Shown here in pieces: positions 33,258 through 40,729 of a stretch of DNA of 49,424 nt. This DNA is from an uncultured Acidobacteriota bacterium (GTDB lineage: Bacteria; Acidobacteriota; Vicinamibacteria; Vicinamibacterales; CAVVIG01). A program made the translations under genes and the position numbers. How positions within the stretch are numbered: position 1 is the stretch's first letter; each line of letters begins with the position of its first letter. The stretch spans positions 1-49,424 of the forward strand of contig CADEDC010000041.1 in the NCBI GenBank assembly GCA_902825985.1, read 5' to 3'. Under the pieces are notes generated by a model, which was not told the DNA's origin, did not search any database, and saw only the letters and a list, made by a program, of their open reading frames with translations.

Positions 33258-34682
33258 TCACGTTGCTGGGGTCGCGAGAATCGACTGCCCGAGCTGGCGC
33301 CCCACGGCACGGCCGTCGGCGACACAGTCCGGGATGCCGACGCCGCGGTAGGCGCTGCCGGTGACGAAGAGTCCCGGATGCGCGGCCACCGCCTCTTCGA
33401 TGGCGCGCACCCGACCGAGATGGCCGACCTCGTGCTGGGCGTTGGCGTTCTCCCAGCGATAGACGCGCGTGAACAGCGGCGGCGCCGTGATGCCGATGAG
33501 GGGCGTGAGCGCCCGCAACGAGCGCGCCACCATCTCCTCATCGCTGAGATCGAGTGCGTCGGGATCCCGGGCGCCGCCGAGAAAGGTCCGGAGCAGCGCG
33601 TGCCCGGCGGGGGCGCGATGCGGCCACTTCGACGACAGCCACGAGCCGGCCAGGATGCCGGTCGCCTCCTTCTTCGGCACGACGAATCCCGAGCCATTCA
33701 GTGGATGCGCAATCGACGATCGCCTGAAGGCGAGCGAAACGGTGGCCGCCGACGCGTACGGGATGGTGCCGCACAGATCCGCCAGGCGCGTGTCGAAGGC
33801 GCGCACGTAACGAGCGGTCGCGAAGGCCGGCGTCGCCAGGACGACGCGGTCGCCGGAGAACGTGTCGCCGGCCTCGGTCACGATGTGGTACCGATGCGCA
33901 TCGCGTGACAGCGCCGTGATGCGCTGGCCGAAGCGGAGCGACGCGGCGGGAAGGACGGCGACGAGTGCGCGCACCATCTCGCTCAGGCCGCCGGGCAGAG
34001 AGCGGAAGGCGCCATCGCCGCCCCTCTGCCCGGCCGCCGGGGCGGTGTCACCAGCCGGCCGCGAGGTGGCGGCGGGCGGACGCCTGAAGGCGCGCAAGAG
34101 GCTGCCGTGCATCCGCTCGGTCTCGACGAAGCGCGGGAAGAGTGCGCGGATCGACAGGCGCTCCACGTCGCCGGCGTGGATGCCGGCCAGCAGCGGCTCG
34201 GCCAGGTAGTCGGTGGCTTCGGCGCCGAACCGACGGCGCATGAAGCCGCCGATCGATTCGTCGGCATCGTCGGTCCTGGCCGGAATGACGAGCTCCAGCC
34301 CCATCCGCACCTTGCCCGGCCAGGAGAACAGGCCGGTCCGGATGAACGGGCCCCACTCGGTGGGGATGCCGAGCACCGAGGCGGCCGGCAGTTGATGGAG
34401 ACGCCCACCGCGTTGGATGAATGCGTTGCGGGGCGGTTGTGTCGGGACCAGGCGATCGCCGAGGCCGAGCTCCTGGCACAGCCTGACAGCTTCGGGCTTC
34501 TGGATGAGAAGCGCATCGGGGCCGGCGTCGAGCACGAAGCCGTCGATCTCTTCGCTGAGCACGACACCGCCCGGACGCCGTCGTTCTTCGACGAGCGTGA
34601 ACGGGATGCCCTGGCGGTTCAGCTCGTAGGCGACGGCGAGTCCGGCGATGCCGCCACCGGCGACCAACACGTGCGCGGCCAT
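33258..34682 (-). CDS. hemY: Protoporphyrinogen oxidase (HemY type)
   Basis: A 474-residue FAD enzyme that oxidises protoporphyrinogen IX to protoporphyrin IX, the penultimate step of haem synthesis, at the membrane. The dinucleotide motif VAGGGIAGLAVAYEL is at residues 6-20 and FVLDAGPDALL follows, as in HemY proteins. FRSLPGGLSEMVRAL is in the centre and the C-terminal FAD block is GLFVTGSAYRGVGIPDCVAD. Length matches the family. The start is ATG 34682, preceded by GGTGA and 14 bp downstream of hemE; the frame is open upstream into hemE but only in an Arg-rich shadow. Oxygen or another acceptor is implied by the enzyme type. Confidence 0.93.
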   Translation of the reverse strand: MAAHVLVAGGGIAGLAVAYELNRQGIPFTLVEERRRPGGVVLSEEIDGFVLDAGPDALLIQKPEAVRLCQELGLGDRLVPTQPPRNAFIQRGGRLHQLPAASVLGIPTEWGPFIRTGLFSWPGKVRMGLELVIPARTDDADESIGGFMRRRFGAEATDYLAEPLLAGIHAGDVERLSIRALFPRFVETERMHGSLLRAFRRPPAATSRPAGDTAPAAGQRGGDGAFRSLPGGLSEMVRALVAVLPAASLRFGQRITALSRDAHRYHIVTEAGDTFSGDRVVLATPAFATARYVRAFDTRLADLCGTIPYASAATVSLAFRRSSIAHPLNGSGFVVPKKEATGILAGSWLSSKWPHRAPAGHALLRTFLGGARDPDALDLSDEEMVARSLRALTPLIGITAPPLFTRVYRWENANAQHEVGHLGRVRAIEEAVAAHPGLFVTGSAYRGVGIPDCVADGRAVGRQLGQSILATPAT

Positions 34683-34696
34683 GCGTTCACCGGCGG

Positions 34697-35734
34697 CTAC
34701 TGCGTCGTCCGGCGATGGACGTGCTCGGCGAGCAGCTGAACGTGTTCGAGGGATGTCATGGGGAGGATGCCGTGGCCGAGATTGAAGATGTGTCCCGGTC
34801 GTCCGCCGACGCGGGCGAGCACATCGTCGGCGGCATCCAGCAATCGGTCGATGGGACCGAGCAGCAGGGTCGGGTCGAGGTTGCCCTGGATGGCGCGGTC
34901 GTGACCGATGCGGTCCCACGCCTCGTCGAGCGGGACGCGCCAGTCGGCGCCGATGACGTCGCCACCCGCCTCGCGAATGTCCGGCAGGATGGCCCCGGTG
35001 CCGACGCCGAAGTGGATCTTCGGCACGTCGTACGGGGTGAGTGCGTCGAAGATGCGCCGCGAGTGGGGCAGGATGAACTCGCGATAGTCGCGCGCGTTCA
35101 GCTGGCCGACCCAGGAGTCGAACACCTGCACGGCATCGACCCCGGCATCGATCTGCGCGGCCAGGTAGTCGGCGACGAGGTCACTCATCAGCTCGCAGAG
35201 GCGGTGCCAGGCGTCGGGAGCGCCGTACATCAGCGATTTGGTCTTGGCGAAGTTGTTCGAGTGGCCGCCCTCGATGGCATAGGAGGCGAGCGTGAACGGC
35301 GCGCCCGCGAAACCGATGAGCGGTACGCGGCCATCGAGCGCCTGCTTGACCTGGCGGATCGCATCGAGCACATGGCTGAGCGACTCCCGCGGCTCGAAGC
35401 GGCGCAGCCGGGCGATGTCGCCGGCGTCTTGGATCGGGTTCTCGATCGCCGGCCCTTCGCCCTTGATGAAGTCGAAGCGGATGCCCATCGGCTCGAGCGG
35501 CAGCAGCAAATCCGAGAAGAGGATGGCCGCGTCGACGTCGATGCGGTTGACGGGCTGAAGCGTGACCTCGGTGGCGAGATCGGGCGTCCGACAGAGTTCG
35601 AGCAGCGAGTACCGCTGACGCAGCGCGCGGTACTCGCTCATGTAACGACCGGCTTGTCGCATGAACCAGACCGGAGTGGCGTCGACCGGCAGACGGCGGC
35701 AGGCGTCGAGGAAGCGGCGATTGGGCTGGCTCAG
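34697..35734 (-). CDS. hemE: Uroporphyrinogen decarboxylase, probable CTG start
   Basis: A 345-residue enzyme that decarboxylates uroporphyrinogen III to coproporphyrinogen III in the cytosol. Conserved sequence begins almost at the N-terminus, with TPVWFMRQAGRYMSEYRALR near residue 19, followed by DAAILFSDLLLPLEPMG and YAIEGGHSNNFAKTKSLMY. Known HemE proteins begin with a short LxNDRFLRAL-like segment, here LSQPNRRFLDACRRL. No ATG, GTG or TTG lies there: the codon is CTG at 35734, overlapping the stop of the receiver gene in CTGA, with AAGGTGA 4 bp upstream. A GTG at 35785 would add 17 Arg-rich residues and has no ribosome site, so CTG is preferred. Confidence 0.92.
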   Translation of the reverse strand: MSQPNRRFLDACRRLPVDATPVWFMRQAGRYMSEYRALRQRYSLLELCRTPDLATEVTLQPVNRIDVDAAILFSDLLLPLEPMGIRFDFIKGEGPAIENPIQDAGDIARLRRFEPRESLSHVLDAIRQVKQALDGRVPLIGFAGAPFTLASYAIEGGHSNNFAKTKSLMYGAPDAWHRLCELMSDLVADYLAAQIDAGVDAVQVFDSWVGQLNARDYREFILPHSRRIFDALTPYDVPKIHFGVGTGAILPDIREAGGDVIGADWRVPLDEAWDRIGHDRAIQGNLDPTLLLGPIDRLLDAADDVLARVGGRPGHIFNLGHGILPMTSLEHVQLLAEHVHRRTTQ

Positions 35735-36132
35735 TGGGTCACCTTGAGAAGCGTCCGCGCGAGGCCGACGAGGTCTTCGAGCCACAGCGGCTTGTATTTG
35801 AGCTCGGCGCCCAGCTCCCGCAATTCGGACGAAATCGTGTCGTCGAGGAAGTAGTCGCCCGTGACGATCGCCACCGGCGTGGCGCGCTGCGCCTCGTGCG
35901 AACGAAGGCGGCGGAGGAACCCGAGCCCATCCACCATCGGCATACGGAGATCGAGGATGATGGCGTCCGGCGGATGCTCGGCCGCTTCGCGGAGACCGGT
36001 TTCCGCGCTCATCGCGGTCCGGACCTGATAGCCTTCCATGCGCAGCATGCGGGCGAACGTCTGGGTTACCCCCTCGTCGTCGTCCACAATCAGGATGGTT
36101 TCGTGAGCGCGATCGGTGCTCGCCGCTGACAT
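35731..36132 (-). CDS. Single-domain response regulator (receiver only) 2
   Basis: A 133-residue receiver domain without output domain. The acidic cluster is ILIVDDDEGV (Asp17-Asp19), the phosphoacceptor is Asp in AIILDLRMPMVDGL, the conserved Thr is in VAIVTGD, and the Lys is in LKYKPLW. It precedes hemE on the same strand and its stop overlaps the hemE start by 4 bp, so the receiver and haem enzyme are translationally coupled. A -10-like TAAGAT ends 7 bp before its ATG, and a 17-bp palindrome overlaps the -35 region. The kinase partner is not in the window. Confidence 0.9.
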   Translation of the reverse strand: MSAASTDRAHETILIVDDDEGVTQTFARMLRMEGYQVRTAMSAETGLREAAEHPPDAIILDLRMPMVDGLGFLRRLRSHEAQRATPVAIVTGDYFLDDTISSELRELGAELKYKPLWLEDLVGLARTLLKVTH

Positions 36133-36139
36133 CGGGGCT

Positions 36140-36180
36140 ATCTTAACAGACCGTTCGCGCTGTCAGGATGGTCCATCCTG
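36140..36180 (-). promoter_or_regulatory. Promoter with palindromic operator upstream of receiver gene 2
   Basis: Reading the minus strand, CTGACA (36161-36166 in plus coordinates) is followed after 15 bp by TAAGAT (36140-36145), 7 bp before ATG 36132. Overlapping the -35 box is a perfect palindrome, CAGGATGG at 36164-36171, T, CCATCCTG at 36173-36180. The spacer is short, so the -35 assignment is tentative. The palindrome position suggests repression, either of this gene or of the divergent gene at 36275. Confidence 0.4.
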
Positions 36181-36274
36181 GGTAGCTGCGGACGGGACGG
36201 TAACTAGAGCTTGACAAACTCATGTTAGAGTTAGGGGTTTTGTAGGGTATGTTTCCCCACACGCGGAGGCGCTG

Positions 36275-37003
36275 GTGAGCCCCATCCTGGTGCGACCGGT
36301 TCGCGAACAGCTCGAGCACGACCGTATTATCCGTTTGCTTCAGACCAAGTGCCGGCGCAAGTTCGAGGTCGGCATGAATCCGGGCAGTGAGCAGAATGCT
36401 GCCGTTGCGAACGGCGCGTCCCCCCTGTACCCGGATCTCGTGCTCCAGTCGCTGGAGCGGGGGCACCGGCTGCAGGCCGTGGTCGAGGTGGAGACCGGCG
36501 AGTCGGTCAATCACCTCGAAGCACTGGCGGAATGGGCCCATTTTGCCCGCCTGCGGGCGGCATTCCACCTCTACGTGCCGTCGCACATGGTGGATGTGGC
36601 CCGGCGCCTGTGCGAGGACAACCGGATCCTGGTCCACGAGTTCTGGAGCTACCATTTCTTCGGCGATGAGGCCCGGTTCACGCTCGTCCACAAGAGCAAG
36701 GAGCCGGTGTCGACGGCCAGACCGGAAGCCAAGGTGCTGACGACGCCGGCCGTCAAGCCTGAGCGACCGGCGGCCCCTGCTCGCGTTGCAACGCCCGTGC
36801 GCGCGGCGGCGCCGGCCCGGCCTGCGACCGCCGCCCGTCCAGCCGGCCCGGCCCGGGCCGCCACACCAGTCCGGGCAGCCTCCCGTCCGGCATCGGTCCG
36901 CCGCAAGGCGGCCGAACCCAAACGGCCGGTTCGAGGCGCCAAGGCGGTGCCCCGCAAGGCGGCCGCGAAGAAACCGCCGGTCCGAGCCCAGAAGCGACGA
37001 TAG
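36275..37003 (+). CDS. Uncharacterised protein with possible restriction-endonuclease-like core and basic tail
   Basis: A 242-residue cytoplasmic protein of unknown function. Residues 1-~140 are a compact domain with SPLYPDLVLQSLERGHRLQA at 49-68 and VVEVETGESVNHLEAL at 69-84; the Pro-Asp then Glu-x-Glu spacing recalls PD-(D/E)XK nuclease cores, but the usual Lys is absent, so this is weak. Residues ~145-242 form a low-complexity Ala/Pro/Arg/Lys tail (for example KAAAKKPPVRAQKRR at the end), likely to bind nucleic acid or remain disordered. GTG start with GGAGG 8 bp upstream. The next gene begins 3 bp after the stop, so the two are one operon. Confidence 0.7.
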   Translation: MSPILVRPVREQLEHDRIIRLLQTKCRRKFEVGMNPGSEQNAAVANGASPLYPDLVLQSLERGHRLQAVVEVETGESVNHLEALAEWAHFARLRAAFHLYVPSHMVDVARRLCEDNRILVHEFWSYHFFGDEARFTLVHKSKEPVSTARPEAKVLTTPAVKPERPAAPARVATPVRAAAPARPATAARPAGPARAATPVRAASRPASVRRKAAEPKRPVRGAKAVPRKAAAKKPPVRAQKRR

Positions 37004-37006
37004 CCA

Positions 37007-37750
37007 GTGCCGTTCTTGAGGTTCGCACGCGACAAGCGTGGCTACGAGCACACCTATCTGATCCACGCCAGCAACCGAAAGGGCGCCCCCGCCCGGATCC
37101 TCTACTGGTATCGCACGCCGCCCGGCGTCAAGGTGGGACGTATCGCCTTCGACGACGACGTGCGAAAGGCGCTGGAACTCCAGTACCCCTCCATCGTCTT
37201 CGACTGGCCCAGGTTGATGGACGCGCCACCGCCGCCGCCGGACGTCGAGCACTGGCGCGAACGCCGCCGACTCGAGAAGGCGGCCCGTCAGGCGCGACAG
37301 GCGGCGGAGCGCGACGACCGCCCTGAAGCGGCTGCGGGTCCGGACCATCCCGACGGAGCGGACGCACCCGCGGGGCCGGCCTGGACCGCCGAAGTGCCCG
37401 TCCCGGTCGGCAGAGCAGAGGCCGCGCCGGTACCGGCGGAGCCGCGCGCGGCCGACGACGTGGCGGGTGTCGCCGCCGGCGCAGACCGTCCGATGGAAGG
37501 GCCGGCGACGGGCGACTCCGGAACGCGCCCCCGCAAACGCCGGCGGCGGGGCGGACGGCGACGCCGGAAGGTCGGTCCGGGAGACCCGGCAGCCGGGTTG
37601 CCGGGGACGCAAGCCGCCGATGGTCTGGCGGACGCGGCGGACGGGGACGATGATGGCGGGGAGGACGGTCCCGCAGAGGGCGAACCCCGGGTGTCGGGCA
37701 CCGCCGCGAGAACCGAATCTTCCCCGATGGCGTCTGATCCGCAGGAGTAG
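37007..37750 (+). CDS. Uncharacterised protein with Arg-rich C-terminus, operon partner of the gene at 36275
   Basis: A 247-residue protein of unrecognised family. Residues 1-~75 are a folded-looking domain: FLRFARDKRGYEHTYLIHAS, then ILYWYRTPPGVKVGRIAFDD. A charged helical segment follows (HWRERRRLEKAARQARQAAE), then a disordered Asp/Ala/Pro region containing RKRRRRGGRRRRK, which resembles nucleic-acid or polyanion-binding tails. GTG 37007 is the start, only 3 bp after the preceding stop. The shared architecture of a small domain plus basic tail in both proteins suggests a joint role in DNA or RNA handling; this is inference and no catalytic motif is certain. Confidence 0.68.
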   Translation: MPFLRFARDKRGYEHTYLIHASNRKGAPARILYWYRTPPGVKVGRIAFDDDVRKALELQYPSIVFDWPRLMDAPPPPPDVEHWRERRRLEKAARQARQAAERDDRPEAAAGPDHPDGADAPAGPAWTAEVPVPVGRAEAAPVPAEPRAADDVAGVAAGADRPMEGPATGDSGTRPRKRRRRGGRRRRKVGPGDPAAGLPGTQAADGLADAADGDDDGGEDGPAEGEPRVSGTAARTESSPMASDPQE

Positions 37751-37761
37751 GCAGTACGTGG

Positions 37762-37767
37762 CATAAT
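37762..37767 (+). promoter_or_regulatory. -10 box of the VWFA-related gene
   Basis: CATAAT preceded by TGG ends 10 bp before ATG 37778. No ribosome-binding site lies in the gap CGGGGCTGCT, consistent with a nearly leaderless mRNA. Confidence 0.4.
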
Positions 37768-37777
37768 CGGGGCTGCT

Positions 37778-39085
37778 ATGACCTTGCAACTACGCGGTTT
37801 CTGGTCCTCGGTCGGATGTCTGGCCCTGGCCGCCGGCCTGGCGGCGCAGGCGCCGACGGGCGGGCAGGCGGCTCCGAACCAGAGCAGTCCGGTGTTCCGC
37901 GTCCAGGTGGACGCCGTGACCACCGACGTCATCGTCAAGGACGAGCGCGGTCAGTTCGTCGCTGATCTCGCAAAGGACGACTTCGAGGTCTTCGAGGACG
38001 GAATCAAACAGGACATCACGTCGATGACGATGAGCCACGGTGGCCGCGTCACGAATGTGCTCGAGGCGCCGCCGCCCGTTGCGCCCGAGGGCATCATCCT
38101 GCCGCCGGTCCGGCGTGTGAACGACACGTCGGGGCGCATCTTCCTGTTCTTCGTCGACGACCTCCACATGCAGTTCCAGAGTTCGGGCCGCGTGCGCGAG
38201 CTGTTCAAGAAGATTGGGCGGACGCTGCTGCACGACGGTGACCTGTTCGGCATCGTCTCCAGCGGTCCGTCGTCGATCGCCATCGACATGACCTACGACC
38301 GCAACCGCCTGGAGGACGCGATCAAGAAGATCGCCGGCGATGGCTTGAAACCCAGCGAGATCATCAACGGCGCCAGCGGAGCCGGCGGTCCGGCGGAACT
38401 TCGGCACCGCGCCCACGTCGCGTTCTCGACGATGTCCGAAGCCCTGCGCAACCTGGAGAAGGTAAACAACCGCCGCAAAGCGCTCGTCTGGGTCAGCGAG
38501 GGGTACGACTTCAACCCGTTCCAGGATTCGCGCCTCGGACTGCGCGATCCCAGTTCGCCGTTCATGCAGAACCAGTCGAACATGCGCGCCAACAACCCCG
38601 ACAACGGTGATGGCACCTCGTCGCAGCAGGTCGACAGCATGACGCAGATGCAGAAGCAGTCCGAGACGTTCAGCGACGCCGACCTGGTGAGCGAACTCGG
38701 CGACATCACGCGCTCGGCGAATCGCGCCAACACCACCATCTACACCATCGACCCGCGAGGCCTGGTCGCCGGCTCCGACATCGACGAACAGGTCGATCCC
38801 AGCGAGTGGAACCGCTTCGTCCGCAAGACGCAGGACAGCATGCGGGTACTGGCGGAGGAGACCGGCGGTCTGGCGGTCGTCAACCAGAACGACTTCGACA
38901 AGGCGCTCAAGCGGATCGACGCCGAGTCGAGCGACTACTACATCCTCGGGTACTACTCGAGCAACCCGGATCCGACGCGGCGCCGCCGCAAGATCGAGGT
39001 CAAGGTGAAGCGGGAAGCGGTCGACGTGGTGTCGCGGTCCGAATACGTGCTGCGGCCGACGCCGAAGCCGGCGAGCGACCGCTAG
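37778..39085 (+). CDS. Acidobacterial-type VWFA-related secreted protein
   Basis: A 435-residue exported protein of the VWFA-related family that is expanded in Acidobacteriota. Residues 1-23 are a signal peptide. The conserved N-terminal block VFRVQVDAVTTDVIVKDERG leads to DFEVFEDGIKQDITSM. The von Willebrand A-like domain contains LFFVDDLHMQFQSSGRVREL, though the classical DxSxS metal site is replaced by DDLHM, as in the family. Later blocks are RKALVWVSEGYDFNPF and DYYILGYYSSNPDPTRRRRK near the C-terminus. The biological role is unknown; a cell-surface or periplasmic protein-binding function is the usual guess. Confidence 0.93.
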   Translation: MTLQLRGFWSSVGCLALAAGLAAQAPTGGQAAPNQSSPVFRVQVDAVTTDVIVKDERGQFVADLAKDDFEVFEDGIKQDITSMTMSHGGRVTNVLEAPPPVAPEGIILPPVRRVNDTSGRIFLFFVDDLHMQFQSSGRVRELFKKIGRTLLHDGDLFGIVSSGPSSIAIDMTYDRNRLEDAIKKIAGDGLKPSEIINGASGAGGPAELRHRAHVAFSTMSEALRNLEKVNNRRKALVWVSEGYDFNPFQDSRLGLRDPSSPFMQNQSNMRANNPDNGDGTSSQQVDSMTQMQKQSETFSDADLVSELGDITRSANRANTTIYTIDPRGLVAGSDIDEQVDPSEWNRFVRKTQDSMRVLAEETGGLAVVNQNDFDKALKRIDAESSDYYILGYYSSNPDPTRRRRKIEVKVKREAVDVVSRSEYVLRPTPKPASDR

Positions 39086-39133
39086 CGACCGCTCGCCGCC
39101 GTCGCCCGGCGGTCACCGGGACCATCGAACACA

Positions 39134-39166
39134 GGGCAGGCACGCCTCGGGCGGCCTGCCCTTTTG
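39134..39166 (+). terminator. Rho-independent terminator after the VWFA-related gene
   Basis: A perfect 8-bp stem, GGGCAGGC and GCCTGCCC, with a 12-nt loop, is followed by TTTTG. It lies between the convergent VWFA-related and methyltransferase genes and best serves the plus strand. Confidence 0.75.
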
Positions 39167-39202
39167 TGTGTACACCGACGTGTCGCGTCGGCAGGGTGCG
39201 TA

Positions 39203-40147
39203 TCACCCGTTGGAAGTGCGGCGCAGCCGACGGTCGCGGAGGGCCACCTTGGTCATCCGGGCTTCGCCGCGACCCGGCAGGGCGACGGTGGTCACGCTGC
39301 GCGTCCGTTCGACGGCGAGTTCGAGGTACGCCGCGTCGAGGTCGGTGCCGATGACGTCGATGCCGAGCCGTGCGCACGCAACGGCGGTGCTGCCGAGTCC
39401 CATGAACGGGTCCATGGCGACGTGGATCCTGTCGAGGCCGTGCAGGCGCAGGCACTGCTCGGGCAGTTTCGACGGAAAGCTCGCCGGGTGCGGCCGGTCG
39501 CGATCGCGGCGCTGGATGGTCTCGTAGGGGATGAACCAGGTGTTGCCGCGACAGCGGACGCCTTCGTTCCCGGCCTTCCAGCGCGCCGTGTTCGACTGAT
39601 CCTGATAGGGCACGCCGAGCGCCAGACGATCGAGACGCGACTCGCCCGCCGGCGTGAAATGGAAGACGAACTCGTGGCAGTCGTTGAGGAACCGGTCGCT
39701 GTTGATCGGCTTGTAGTGGCCGACTGCCAGGTCCTTCGTCAGCCCGGCCGCCGCACCGGTCGATTCCCGATCGATGGCGATCGACTTGATCCAGTGAATG
39801 AGGTTCTGGAGCCGCAGGTAGGGCCTGACGGCCTGGGCCACGTCGAGGGCCGTCCACGGGTCGGACGGCTTGGCGCCGACGTTCAGGAACAATGACCCGT
39901 CCGGCCTGAGGACCCGCGCGGCGGCCGCCACCCATCGGGCCGTCCAGGCCATGTAGTCATCGGCGGACAGGGTGTCCTGGTAGGTGCCGTAACGGATGCC
40001 GATGTTGTACGGCGGCGACGTCACGATCACGTCGACGCTTCCGGGATCCATCCCCGCAAAGATATCCAGGCAGTCGGCATGATAGAAGCGGGCCGAGCTG
40101 CCGGATCGGCCAGGAACGACGGCGAAGGGTTTCGCGACTGCAGACAT
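39203..40147 (-). CDS. Solitary beta-class DNA methyltransferase
   Basis: A 314-residue S-adenosylmethionine-dependent DNA amino-methyltransferase. The catalytic motif IV, TSPPYN, is at residues 43-48 and precedes the SAM-binding motif I, DPFMGLGST, at 246-254, which is the beta-class order. The region between them (about 90-220) is the target recognition domain, and HPASFPSKLPEQCLRL before motif I matches motif X. SPPY can be associated with N4-cytosine or N6-adenine methylation, so the base is not certain. No restriction endonuclease is adjacent, so it is likely an orphan regulator of gene expression, replication or a phase-variable epigenetic mark. The recognition sequence is unknown. Confidence 0.9.
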   Translation of the reverse strand: MSAVAKPFAVVPGRSGSSARFYHADCLDIFAGMDPGSVDVIVTSPPYNIGIRYGTYQDTLSADDYMAWTARWVAAAARVLRPDGSLFLNVGAKPSDPWTALDVAQAVRPYLRLQNLIHWIKSIAIDRESTGAAAGLTKDLAVGHYKPINSDRFLNDCHEFVFHFTPAGESRLDRLALGVPYQDQSNTARWKAGNEGVRCRGNTWFIPYETIQRRDRDRPHPASFPSKLPEQCLRLHGLDRIHVAMDPFMGLGSTAVACARLGIDVIGTDLDAAYLELAVERTRSVTTVALPGRGEARMTKVALRDRRLRRTSNG

Positions 40148-40293
40148 GTACTGGGGCGTCTTTTCGGACGGACGGAAAGTGTACTTTAGTGAGGCAGTCT
40201 AGTACAAATCTGAAATCTGCGGTACCCCTGGCGGGAAATGCACGGGTCCGCGACGTCGACGCCGGGCACGGGAGGCCCGGTTGGCGCCGGCGA

Positions 40294-40503
40294 TCAGGAG
40301 GCCTTGGAGGTGAGCGTCACGGACGTGGCGGACGCCAGCGGATCCGTTACCACGGTGTGATTGCGCCGGTGGTGATGGCTCGTGCACGCCTTGCCCTTTT
40401 CCTCGACGTAACGCACCTCGCGGCTCGTCGCCACCTCGCGGTAACGTCCGACGACGCAGCCGCAGGAAAGGGTACTGAAGCCAAGAAGCCGAAAGAGACT
40501 CAT
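40294..40503 (-). CDS. Small Cys/His-containing protein
   Basis: A 69-residue protein of unknown family. The start ATG 40503 has AAGAGGA 5 bp upstream, a good ribosome site. The sequence includes LGFSTLSCGCVVGRY at the N-terminus and VEEKGKACTSHHHRRNHTVV, so a CxC pair and a C-x3-HHH cluster could bind a metal such as zinc or form disulfides. No signal peptide or transmembrane segment is evident. It is upstream of, and co-directional with, the methyltransferase, but separated by about 146 bp. It opposes pabBC. A genuine small gene is likely because of the ribosome site and compact composition. Confidence 0.6.
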   Translation of the reverse strand: MSLFRLLGFSTLSCGCVVGRYREVATSREVRYVEEKGKACTSHHHRRNHTVVTDPLASATSVTLTSKAS

Positions 40504-40729
40504 GCTGTCCTCTTCGTGTCCGCGAGTGGATTGCCGCCGCTGCGTGTGTTGTCGCTCGAGCATGCGTGAACGCCGCGAGCCGTCGAGCGCGAGCTCAGCA
40601 AGGCGCGTGCCCGAGGGGGCAGTGCTCCTTCCGCGTTCAACAATCGTAGAATCGCGTCATCCGGCCGGCGCGGAGAAATTTTGCGACTGCCGTCGAAATA
40701 GGTTCCGATCTTCTGAGAATTGGATTTCC

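Noticed and set aside
36211..36250. TTGACA at 36211 as a promoter of the gene at 36275
   Set aside because: No -10 hexamer lies 16-18 bp downstream (the sequence is GGGGTT); TAGAGT is only 9 bp away. Kept as a possibility but not called.
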